From an uncultured Blautia sp. (GTDB lineage: Bacteria > Bacillota > Clostridia > Lachnospirales > Lachnospiraceae), in NCBI GenBank assembly GCA_934408705.1, contig CAKRVL010000118.1:1-6622 (forward strand): DNA of 6,622 nt, in the 5' to 3' direction. Position 1 is the stretch's first letter. Every line of letters begins with the position of its first letter. Of this stretch, positions 1 to 5,932 are shown one piece after another. Below the pieces are notes generated by a model, which was not told the DNA's origin, did not search any database, and worked only from the letters and a program-made list of their open reading frames with translations. The translations under genes were made by a program, and so were the position numbers.

Positions 1-525
1 TCCGTGGACGATATGAAGAACCTGAAAATCCGTGTTGCCGGATCCAATCTTCTTATGGAATGCTATAAGAGATGGGGGGCAGATGCAACTAACCTGAACT
101 GGTCTGAAACATACACAGCCCTTCAGCAGAATACCGTTGAGGGACAGGAAAACCCGCTTCCTGCCATTGACGCGGCCAGCGTACAGGAGGTTCAGCCATA
201 CTGCTCTATGTGGGATGCTATCTATGACTGTCTGTTCTTCTGTATCAACCAGGAGATTTATGACGGTCTTACACCGGAACAGCAGGCTGTTGTGGATGAG
301 GCAGGACAGAAAGCTGTAGAATATGAGCGTTATATCAACCGTTCCGGCGACGAAGAGATCATGAACCGCTGGGAAGAGAAAAACGGTGTGACCTTTACAG
401 CAAAAGAGGATATGGACATTGACTCCTTCAAGGAAGCTGTAGATGGTGTGGATGAATGGTTTATTGAGGAATTGAAGAATCAGGGCTATGACGATGCGGA
501 AGAGCTGGTAGAGACATTTACCGGA
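1..525 (+). repeat. Copy 1 of a 966-bp-period coding repeat (partial)
   Basis: This stretch aligns without gaps to 967-1491. By hand count there are about 62 differences in 525 bases (about 88% identity), mostly third-position changes. All differences lie after base 77; bases 1-77 are identical to 967-1043. The repeat corresponds to the C-terminal half of a DctP-type binding domain. It may continue to the left of the window. Confidence 0.9.
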
Positions 526-1491
526 ATCGGTGATTACAGCGATCTTGGCTGGGAAGATACTACCTGGAACTTTGCCTGCTCCACAACTGAGACCTCTACC
601 TGGGCCGAGGGCGGACGCAAGTTTGGCGAGCTGATGGAAAAGGCCACAGGGGGAAAAGTAAAGGTAAATATTTATGCAGCCGATCAGCTGACCAACGGAA
701 ACCAGTCTGAAGGAATCCAGGCGCTGATGAATGGAGATCCGGTACAGATTTCCATGCATTCCAACCTGATCTATTCAGCCTTTGATCCAAGATTTAATGT
801 AGTCTCCCTGCCATTTGTTTACGATTCTGTAGAAGATGCAGATGCCAAATTCGATGGTGCTGCAGGAGATAAGATGAAAGAGATTCTCAGTGAGTACGGA
901 CTGCACTGCATGGGTATTGCAGAGAACGGTTTCCGTGAGCTGACAAACAGCGTCCGTGAAGTAAAATCCGTGGACGATATGAAGAACCTGAAAATCCGTG
1001 TTGCCGGATCCAATCTTCTTATGGAATGCTATAAGAGATGGGGAGCAGACGCAACTAACCTGAACTGGTCTGAGACTTACACAGCCCTTCAGCAGAATAC
1101 CGTTGAGGGACAGGAGAATCCACTGCCTGCTGTGGATGCAGCCAGCGTACAGGAGGTTCAGCCATACTGTTCCATGTGGGATGCCATCTATGATTGTCTG
1201 TTTTTCTGCATCAACCAGGATATTTATGATGGCCTTACACCGGAACAGCAGGAGGTTGTAGATAAGGCCGGAAGAATGGCTGTAGAATATGAGCGTTATA
1301 TTAACCGCTCCGGTGATGCTGAGATCATGAACCGTTGGGAAGAGAAAAACGGTGTTACTTTTACAGCGAAAGAGGATATGGACATTGATTCCTTCAAAAA
1401 AGCTGTAGAGGGTGTGGACGAGTGGTTTGTAAAAGAATTGAAGAACCAGGGCTATGACGATGGCCAGGAGCTGGTAGACGCTTTTAAGTAA
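1..1491 (+). CDS. TRAP-type (DctP family) solute-binding protein with two tandem binding domains; 5' end missing
   Basis: Extracytoplasmic solute receptors of this family capture small carboxylates or related acids and deliver them to a DctQM-type sodium-coupled permease. The frame is open from base 1 to the TAA at 1489-1491 (496 codons), so the true start lies outside the window. Codons 1-175 are the C-terminal half of one binding domain; after a short linker (about codons 175-190) a complete second domain of about 305 residues follows. Each copy has the family's conserved substrate-carboxylate arginine in LKIRVAGS (codons 11 and 333) and the GQENPL motif. The two copies differ at about 16 of 175 residues. 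No signal peptide precedes the second domain, so both domains should be exported as one chain. Family membership is firm; the ligand cannot be told, and no permease gene is visible here. A normal DctP protein has one domain of roughly 300-340 residues, so the fusion is unusual. Confidence 0.88.
   Translation, partial: SVDDMKNLKIRVAGSNLLMECYKRWGADATNLNWSETYTALQQNTVEGQENPLPAIDAASVQEVQPYCSMWDAIYDCLFFCINQEIYDGLTPEQQAVVDEAGQKAVEYERYINRSGDEEIMNRWEEKNGVTFTAKEDMDIDSFKEAVDGVDEWFIEELKNQGYDDAEELVETFTGIGDYSDLGWEDTTWNFACSTTETSTWAEGGRKFGELMEKATGGKVKVNIYAADQLTNGNQSEGIQALMNGDPVQISMHSNLIYSAFDPRFNVVSLPFVYDSVEDADAKFDGAAGDKMKEILSEYGLHCMGIAENGFRELTNSVREVKSVDDMKNLKIRVAGSNLLMECYKRWGADATNLNWSETYTALQQNTVEGQENPLPAVDAASVQEVQPYCSMWDAIYDCLFFCINQDIYDGLTPEQQEVVDKAGRMAVEYERYINRSGDAEIMNRWEEKNGVTFTAKEDMDIDSFKKAVEGVDEWFVKELKNQGYDDGQELVDAFK
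967..1491 (+). repeat. Copy 2 of the 966-bp-period coding repeat
   Basis: Partner of bases 1-525, in the same reading frame (offset 966 = 322 codons). The conserved frame and the dominance of silent differences indicate that both copies have been kept as coding sequence since the duplication. Confidence 0.9.
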
Positions 1492-1550
1492 ACTGTGTGA
1501 ATGTGCATCATCCCCCGATGCATATGACTTATAAATTGAATAGTGCCCCA

Positions 1551-1601
1551 AAAAACACCTCCCGGGATGTGAATATGAAACACATTCCGGGAGGTGTTTT
1601 T
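1551..1601. terminator. Strong bidirectional intrinsic terminator between convergent genes
   Basis: The arms 1551-1571 and 1581-1601 form a 21-bp stem with a single G-T wobble, closing a 9-base loop (1572-1580). The stem has a CCCGG core with an A tract on the left and a T tract on the right, so it can end transcription from both sides: the solute-binding protein gene (stop at 1491, plus strand) and the exporter gene (stop at 1641, minus strand). Confidence 0.93.
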
Positions 1602-1640
1602 GCTTGTAAATAGCTTCTGGTTGAAAGACAGGTGGGGATT

Positions 1641-2234
1641 TTACAGTAATCCGGTGATCCTGAGAGCGCACCACACCAGCAGTATGGCCATGATCCCATT
1701 CATCAGCTTATAATGGCTGCTGTAAAATCTCTTTAGTGCATTTCCTGCAAACGCCCAGATCAGGTTCCCAAGGGCACCAAGAAACATCAGATATACTGCG
1801 AAGCAAAACAGCATAGGCACTCTTGCTTCATAGGGCAGAATATAAGCGGAAAACATGGTCAGCCCATAGATGATGATCTTTACATTTATCAGCTGCAGGA
1901 AAAATCCCATCAGCCAGGTTGGCTTTTTGTCCTGGACATTGTCAGAGGGCGGAATCCTGCGCCAGGTCTGCCAGGCAAGATAAAGAACATAAGCTGCGCC
2001 AAGATATTTCATAACAGGCTGGATTCCAGGAATGATTTTTCCAAGAGTACTGCAGAACAATCCGGAAAGACACATCAAAGTAAGAGAGCCACTCCAGATT
2101 CCGGTCATAAAGCGCATATTACCGGAAATACCGTATTTGCTGGCTGTGGACAGCAGAAGAATATTATTTGGTCCGGGAGACCACACGGTGAGGATGGCAG
2201 ACAGTGTCATTTCTATGAAGACGGATAAAGGCAT
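1641..2234 (-). CDS. LysE/RhtB-family amino-acid exporter, EamB-like (cysteine/O-acetylserine)
   Basis: A 197-residue inner-membrane protein of the LysE/RhtB superfamily, which exports amino acids and their derivatives. The diagnostic SPGPNN motif lies at residues 19-24 at the end of the first membrane segment. Hydrophobic segments are at about 6-28, 43-66, 71-90, 108-133, 138-165 and 176-195, with a charged cytoplasmic loop at about 91-107. The QLINVKIIIYGL stretch (114-125) and the C-terminal LLVWCALRI closely resemble E. coli EamB, a cysteine and O-acetylserine exporter, as recalled from memory; the substrate is therefore inferred. The ATG at 2232-2234 follows AAGGAGGA with 6 bases between, which fixes the start. 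It is a single gene, divergent from the PPK2 gene and convergent with the binding-protein gene. Confidence 0.87.
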   Translation of the reverse strand: MPLSVFIEMTLSAILTVWSPGPNNILLLSTASKYGISGNMRFMTGIWSGSLTLMCLSGLFCSTLGKIIPGIQPVMKYLGAAYVLYLAWQTWRRIPPSDNVQDKKPTWLMGFFLQLINVKIIIYGLTMFSAYILPYEARVPMLFCFAVYLMFLGALGNLIWAFAGNALKRFYSSHYKLMNGIMAILLVWCALRITGLL

Positions 2235-2289
2235 GGGACGTCCTCCTTAGGTAAGCTTAAACATTTGATTTATGAAAAATATAATTAAT

Positions 2290-2319
2290 AATGATAACAC
2301 AAAAATATCGGATTGTATA
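2290..2319 (-). promoter_or_regulatory. Weak candidate promoter for the LysE-family exporter
   Basis: On the minus strand TATACA is followed after 18 bases by TATCAT (plus-strand 2291-2296), about 45 bases upstream of the ribosome site. The region is AT-rich, so a chance match is possible. Confidence 0.25.
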
Positions 2320-2367
2320 TAAGATGCCGCCTGATTGGGTTAAATTCGTGCAAAATGGGAATGATTG

Positions 2368-2376
2368 TGTTATAAT
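2368..2376 (+). promoter_or_regulatory. Extended -10 promoter for the PPK2 gene
   Basis: TGTTATAAT contains a perfect TATAAT (2371-2376) preceded by the TGn extension. No good TTGACA-like box lies 16-18 bases upstream, which is usual for extended -10 promoters. It would give a leader of about 90 bases before the ATG at 2473; I see no riboswitch or stable hairpin in that leader. Confidence 0.6.
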
Positions 2377-2472
2377 ACAGAAAATAAAAAGAATATTAAA
2401 AAATAGAGCTTGCTTTTTGCTGAAAGAAACAATTAGAGTTTGAAAATAACAGTGCGTGAGGAGGACGTGTTT

Positions 2473-3942
2473 ATGTTGAAAACCTGGATACCGGAGGAGA
2501 TTCCGGAAAAAGAGGAGCTGAAGAAGCGGATTAAAGAAGCCGGAGAGAAGCTGTATCAGCAGCAGATGAAGCTGAAAGAGCACAAACTGCCTGTGTTGGT
2601 GCTTTTTGAAGGCTGGGGTGCATCCGGCAAAGGAACCACCATCGGCAGAGTGATCAAATATATTGATCCCCGCTTCTTTAAAGTAGCAACTATGTCAAAG
2701 CCTACAGAGGACGAACTGCGCAGACCGTTTCTGTACCGCTATTTCAATCAGATTCCGGAAGCTGGTAAATTTACCTTTCTGGATTCCGGGTGGATGGAGC
2801 AGACCTGCAAGGATTGCCTGAACGGTCTGGAAGAAGAGGATTACGCCAAACGGATCGACAGTATCAAACATTTCGAGCGCCAGCTCACAGATAACGGTTA
2901 TCTTGTCCTGAAATTTTTTATGCAGATTGACAAAAAAGAGCAGACCAGACGTATTGAGAAGCTTCATAAGGAGCAGGATACCAAATGGCGTGTGGACGAG
3001 TTTGATAAATGGCAGAATGAACACTATAAACACTGCCAGAAGGTTTTCGACCGCTATCTGACTGACACCAATACTTCTATCGCACCATGGTATATTATTG
3101 ATGCGAAGGACAGAAGCTTTGCAGAGCTTCAGGTGCTGGAAACAATGGTAAATAACATTGAGGTAGCCCTGCAGAATAGTGCTCATAGTGCGCCGCTTCT
3201 GCCAAATGTTTTCCCACTTGTGAAGATGCCGAAGCTTTCAGAAATCGAACTGTCCGATAAGGTGATAGAGGATGAAGAATACAAAAATGAGCTGAAGCAT
3301 CTTCAGAAGAAGCTGGGTGAACTGCATAACCGTCTGTATCGCAAGCGTGTGCCGGTGATCATTACCTATGAAGGCTGGGATGCTGCCGGAAAAGGCGGCA
3401 ATATCAAGCGGATCACGGAGGCACTGGATCCCCGTGGCTTCGAAGTACATCCCATTGCCAGCCCGGAGCCTCATGAGAAGGCACGCCATTATCTCTGGCG
3501 CTTCTGGACCAGATTGCCAAAAGACGGCCACATTGCCATTTTTGACAGGACCTGGTATGGTCGTGTAATGGTAGAACGGCTGGAAGGCTTCTGCAGTGAA
3601 AACGACTGGAAACGTGCCTACAATGAGATCAATGAATTTGAGAAGGAGTTGTCTGACTGGGGTGCTGTAATCATCAAATTCTGGGTACAGATTGACAAAG
3701 ATACCCAGCTTGCCCGCTTCACAGACCGCCAGAATAATCCGGAGAAACAGTGGAAGATCACAGATGAGGACTGGCGTAACCGTGAGAAATGGGACGCTTA
3801 CGAGGGTGCTGTAGACGAAATGCTCACAAAGACCAGTACGGTCTATGCGCCATGGCATATTCTGGAATCCGTGGACAAAAAGTATGCCAGAATAAAGGCA
3901 CTTAAGATCGTGATAAAAGAGCTGGAAAAAGCGCTGGAATAA
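2473..3942 (+). CDS. pap: Two-domain polyphosphate kinase 2 family protein (polyphosphate:AMP phosphotransferase)
   Basis: PPK2 enzymes move phosphate between inorganic polyphosphate and nucleotides; the fused two-domain form is known to phosphorylate AMP to ADP with polyphosphate. The protein has 489 residues. The C-terminal domain (about 270-489) carries an intact Walker A GWDAAGKG (301-308), the catalytic DRTWYGR motif (358-364) and an arginine-rich lid around 415-430. The N-terminal domain (about 15-240) keeps GWGASGKG (47-54) but has G for the first-motif Asp and reads DSGWMEQ (104-110) where DRxWYGR is expected, so it is probably inactive and structural, as reported for two-domain homologues. 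The ATG at 2473 has AGGAGG (2459-2464) 8 bases upstream; an upstream in-frame TTG at 2440 lacks such a site and would place the ribosome site inside the gene. It is cytoplasmic and transcribed alone. Confidence 0.9.
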   Translation: MLKTWIPEEIPEKEELKKRIKEAGEKLYQQQMKLKEHKLPVLVLFEGWGASGKGTTIGRVIKYIDPRFFKVATMSKPTEDELRRPFLYRYFNQIPEAGKFTFLDSGWMEQTCKDCLNGLEEEDYAKRIDSIKHFERQLTDNGYLVLKFFMQIDKKEQTRRIEKLHKEQDTKWRVDEFDKWQNEHYKHCQKVFDRYLTDTNTSIAPWYIIDAKDRSFAELQVLETMVNNIEVALQNSAHSAPLLPNVFPLVKMPKLSEIELSDKVIEDEEYKNELKHLQKKLGELHNRLYRKRVPVIITYEGWDAAGKGGNIKRITEALDPRGFEVHPIASPEPHEKARHYLWRFWTRLPKDGHIAIFDRTWYGRVMVERLEGFCSENDWKRAYNEINEFEKELSDWGAVIIKFWVQIDKDTQLARFTDRQNNPEKQWKITDEDWRNREKWDAYEGAVDEMLTKTSTVYAPWHILESVDKKYARIKALKIVIKELEKALE

Positions 3943-4010
3943 CACTGGAATAATGCTGAAATAACACAGATGAGACACGGGATGTAAGTGGAGAATATAT
4001 GGAATATGTA

Positions 4011-4051
4011 AAAGGGGACTTCTTTTGTGCAGTATCAGGGAAGTCCCCTTT
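4011..4051. terminator. Convergent hairpin terminator between the PPK2 gene and sigG
   Basis: AAAGGGGACTT (4011-4021) pairs perfectly with 4041-4051; a C-G pair and two G-T wobbles can extend the stem inward. T runs are short: three on the plus side and four on the minus side (CCCCTTTT). It lies 7 bases from the sigG stop and about 70 bases after the PPK2 stop, so it probably serves sigG best. Confidence 0.65.
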
Positions 4052-4057
4052 GCGTAG

Positions 4058-4837
4058 TTAAGCCCGCAGATAGTTCCGCATGGTTCTTAACGCATTTTTT
4101 TCCAGACGGCTGACCTGTGCCTGGGAAATCCCAATTTCCCGGGCAACCTCTATCTGGGTTTTACCCTCGTAGAAACGCAGATCTATGATGTGCCGCTCAC
4201 GATTATTCAGCCGGTTAATTGCCTCCCGGAGTGACAGATTTTCCACCCAGGTTTCCTCTTTGTTTTTCTTGTCGCTGATCTGATCCATTACATAAAGGGT
4301 GTCCCCACCTTCTGTGTAGACCGGTTCAAAAAGACTTACCGGATTCTGAATGGCATCCATAGCATACACGATCATTTCTTTTTCAATACCGATTTCGCTG
4401 GCAATTTCTGCAATTGTTGGTTCCCTCAGGTTAGTTTTCATATAGGTTTCTTTGGCATAAATAGCCCGGTAAGCAATATCACGGAGCGACCGGCTTACCC
4501 TTATGCTGTTATTATCCCGGAGATAGCGCCGGATCTCGCCGATGATCATAGGCACTGCATAAGTAGAAAATTTTACATTTAATGTAGTGTCAAAATTGTC
4601 AATTGCTTTTATAAGCCCGATACAGCCAATCTGAAAAAGATCGTCCATATTTTCGCTACTGTTCGAAAATCGTTTGATCACGCTCAGAACAAGCCGCAGA
4701 TTTCCCTTGATGTACAGTTCTCTTGCCTTTTCGTCACCCTGCTTGATTCTGCGAAAAAGCTCTTCTTTTTCTTCTGCTTTCAGTATGGGAAGCTTCGATG
4801 TATTAACTCCGCAAATTTCCACTTTGTTAAGTGCCAT
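4058..4837 (-). CDS. sigG: RNA polymerase sporulation sigma factor SigG (forespore, late)
   Basis: SigG directs RNA polymerase to late forespore genes after engulfment, including those for spore DNA protection and germination. The 259-residue product starts with the SigG signature NKVEICGVNTSKLP (4-17). Region 2 spans about 36-108 with GNLRLVLSVI, DDLFQIGCIGLIKAIDNFD and the -10 recognition part KFSTYAVPMIIGEIRRYLRD (90-108); region 3 is about 112-190 with IRVSRSLRDIAY; region 4 holds the helix-turn-helix EVAREIGISQAQVSRLEKNA (230-249). The length matches the family (about 260). The ATG has AAAGGAGG (4847-4854) 9 bases upstream. SigG genes often follow spoIIGA and sigE; here neither is adjacent, and the gene upstream on the same strand is ymxH-like, 164 bases away. 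That gap has no clear terminator hairpin, so readthrough is possible. Confidence 0.97.
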   Translation of the reverse strand: MALNKVEICGVNTSKLPILKAEEKEELFRRIKQGDEKARELYIKGNLRLVLSVIKRFSNSSENMDDLFQIGCIGLIKAIDNFDTTLNVKFSTYAVPMIIGEIRRYLRDNNSIRVSRSLRDIAYRAIYAKETYMKTNLREPTIAEIASEIGIEKEMIVYAMDAIQNPVSLFEPVYTEGGDTLYVMDQISDKKNKEETWVENLSLREAINRLNNRERHIIDLRFYEGKTQIEVAREIGISQAQVSRLEKNALRTMRNYLRA

Positions 4838-5001
4838 TTTCTGAATCCTCCTTTAGTGCATGAGTAAACAAATTAGGATGAAGTAAAATGCTTTGTTATC
4901 TGTGAAGGTTGTGAACAGTAACAATGATTCTCATGCCGGAGGAGAAATATTCTGTTTTTATAAAAATTAAAAAAATAATAGCCCTTGACAAACTTAATAT
5001 C

Positions 5002-5259
5002 TTAATTACTTTTACAGCAACGCTTTTCATCAATTTCTACAAGGATGATATCATCCCCGATCTGGCGGATACAGCTCCAGGGGATGATATATTCGCAGCC
5101 GGGCTTCCAGAAACAGAAGCAGAAGCAGCCGGGACCGGGGACTACCAGGGCAGTGATACAGCCGGTCTCACAGTTGAATTCCACATCCACAGGACAGCCA
5201 AGTGTACGACAGGTACAGATATTGATTACCTCTTTTTGCTTCAATTCACAAATTCGCAT
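5002..5259 (-). CDS. YlmC/YmxH-family sporulation protein (PRC-barrel type), cysteine-rich
   Basis: An 85-residue product that fits the YlmC/YmxH family end to end: N-terminal MRICELKQKEVINI, central LGCPVDVEF and ITALVVPGPG, and C-terminal EYIIPWSCIRQIGDDIILVEI, the PRC-barrel-like core. The family is linked to sporulation but its molecular role is not established. The product has 13 cysteines (residues 4, 15, 17, 22, 30, 34, 45, 47, 49, 55, 63, 81, 82), including an alternating CFCFCF run. The ribosome site is modest (AGGT, 7 bases before the ATG). A longer plus-strand reading frame covers the same bases, but it resembles nothing I know, whereas this frame carries family motifs throughout. 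It lies upstream of sigG on the same strand and divergent from nrdR. Confidence 0.88.
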   Translation of the reverse strand: MRICELKQKEVINICTCRTLGCPVDVEFNCETGCITALVVPGPGCFCFCFWKPGCEYIIPWSCIRQIGDDIILVEIDEKRCCKSN

Positions 5260-5280
5260 GAATAATACCTGTTTTTTATG

Positions 5281-5308
5281 AGATTATGCAAAAAGTCTGA
5301 AAATATGC
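5281..5308 (-). promoter_or_regulatory. Candidate sigma-E-like promoter for the ymxH-like gene
   Basis: On the minus strand GCATATT (plus 5302-5308) matches the sigma-E -35 consensus KMATATT, and CATAATCT (plus 5281-5288) matches CATACAHT at 6 of 8 positions. The 13-base spacer is one shorter than the usual 14-15. Transcription would begin about 15 bases before the ATG, just upstream of the ribosome site. Mother-cell expression would suit a sporulation gene; this is inference from motif match only. Confidence 0.42.
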
Positions 5309-5318
5309 ATGGAGTTTG

Positions 5319-5348
5319 TTGACATACTTTTAATTGTTAAAGTATAAT
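5319..5348 (+). promoter_or_regulatory. Consensus vegetative promoter of nrdR with an internal palindrome
   Basis: TTGACA (5319-5324) and TATAAT (5343-5348) are perfect -35 and -10 boxes with an 18-base spacer. The spacer is almost filled by an inverted repeat, ATACTTT (5324-5330) and AAAGTAT (5339-5345), which overlaps both boxes and is placed as a repressor operator would be. It does not fit the NrdR box (ACAnnATATnnTGT type). The transcript would have a leader of about 95 bases. Confidence 0.85.
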
Positions 5349-5410
5349 AAGAATCAAGAAGTTCAGTCAGTTTTATCGTACTGAAAGGTCAGATAATACG
5401 AAAACGAACG

Positions 5411-5431
5411 CATGGCAGAAGGGGAGCCATG
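5411..5431 (+). promoter_or_regulatory. Small hairpin abutting the nrdR ribosome site
   Basis: CATGGC (5411-5416) and GCCATG (5426-5431) form a perfect 6-bp stem with a 9-base purine loop, directly before the ribosome site AGGAAAGGGG (5432-5441). It could tune translation or mRNA stability, but a stem of this size also occurs by chance. Confidence 0.3.
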
Positions 5432-5449
5432 AGGAAAGGGGAAAATCAC

Positions 5450-5899
5450 ATGAGATGTCCATACTGCAATCAGGATAATACGAGAGTAGTAGATTCAAGA
5501 CCGGTGGAAGAAACCAATTCAATAAGACGCAGAAGATTATGCGATTCCTGCGGAAAAAGATTTACCACTTATGAGAACGTGGAGACTATTCCACTGATAG
5601 TAATTAAGAAGAACCTGAATCGTGAACAGTACGATCGTAATAAGCTGATCAACGGTGTCCGCCGTGCCTGCTATAAACGCCCCATTGCCAGTGATAAGCT
5701 GGAGGCTATGATTGACGCTATTGAAGGCGATATCTTCAGCACTGAAGATAAAGAAATCTCCAGTACCAAAATCGGAGAAATCGTAATGAGTCATCTGAAA
5801 GACCTGGACTCAGTTGCGTATGTGAGATTTGCCTCTGTATACAGAGAATTTAAAGATGTGAGCACATTTATGGATGAACTGAAGAAATTCATGAACTAA
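5450..5899 (+). CDS. nrdR: Transcriptional regulator NrdR (ribonucleotide reductase repressor)
   Basis: NrdR represses ribonucleotide reductase genes when its ATP-cone domain senses ATP/dATP, binding paired NrdR boxes upstream of nrd operons. The 149-residue product is of full family length. The N-terminal zinc ribbon has the four ligands C3, C6, C31 and C34 (MRCPYC and CDSCGKRFTTYE), with the basic stretch SIRRRRL (24-30) used in DNA contact. The ATP-cone covers about 49-139 (PLIVIKKNLNREQYDRNKL through VAYVRFASVYREF). The ATG at 5450 is chosen because the family begins MRCPYC and AGGAAAGGGG ends 8 bases upstream; an in-frame ATG at 5429 would add seven residues with a badly spaced ribosome site. 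It is transcribed alone from the promoter at 5319-5348 and closed by a hairpin right after the stop. Confidence 0.97.
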   Translation: MRCPYCNQDNTRVVDSRPVEETNSIRRRRLCDSCGKRFTTYENVETIPLIVIKKNLNREQYDRNKLINGVRRACYKRPIASDKLEAMIDAIEGDIFSTEDKEISSTKIGEIVMSHLKDLDSVAYVRFASVYREFKDVSTFMDELKKFMN

Positions 5900-5900
5900 G

Positions 5901-5932
5901 AAAAATTCCTCGCGGTCGAGCGAGGAATTTTT
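5901..5932 (+). terminator. Intrinsic terminator of nrdR
   Basis: A perfect 13-bp stem (5901-5913 with 5920-5932) encloses a 6-base loop (GGTCGA) and ends in five T. It begins one base after the nrdR stop codon. The matching A run on the left means it could also act on minus-strand transcripts. Confidence 0.85.

Noticed and set aside
775..1674. Long minus-strand open frame (299 codons) opposite the solute-binding protein gene
   Set aside because: It is antisense to a strongly conserved gene, crosses the terminator at 1551-1601 and overlaps the end of the exporter gene; its product shows no known motif.
2377..2472. Riboswitch or structured leader before the PPK2 gene
   Set aside because: The leader is A-rich and I find no stable stem or known aptamer core in it.
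2440..2472. TTG start giving an 11-residue longer PPK2 protein
   Set aside because: The strong AGGAGG at 2459-2464 would lie inside the gene, and its spacing points to the ATG at 2473.
3238..3978. Minus-strand open frame (246 codons) opposite the PPK2 gene
   Set aside because: The plus strand carries clear PPK2 catalytic motifs across the whole stretch, and the antisense product has no recognisable domain.
4924..5265. Plus-strand open frame of 113 codons
   Set aside because: It overlaps the YlmC/YmxH-like gene on the other strand, which has family motifs throughout; this frame gives low-complexity sequence without a known domain.
5324..5345. NrdR box (autoregulation of nrdR)
   Set aside because: The palindrome ATACTTT-N8-AAAGTAT lacks the ACA...TGT ends and the ATAT centre of NrdR boxes, and there is only one copy instead of a spaced pair.
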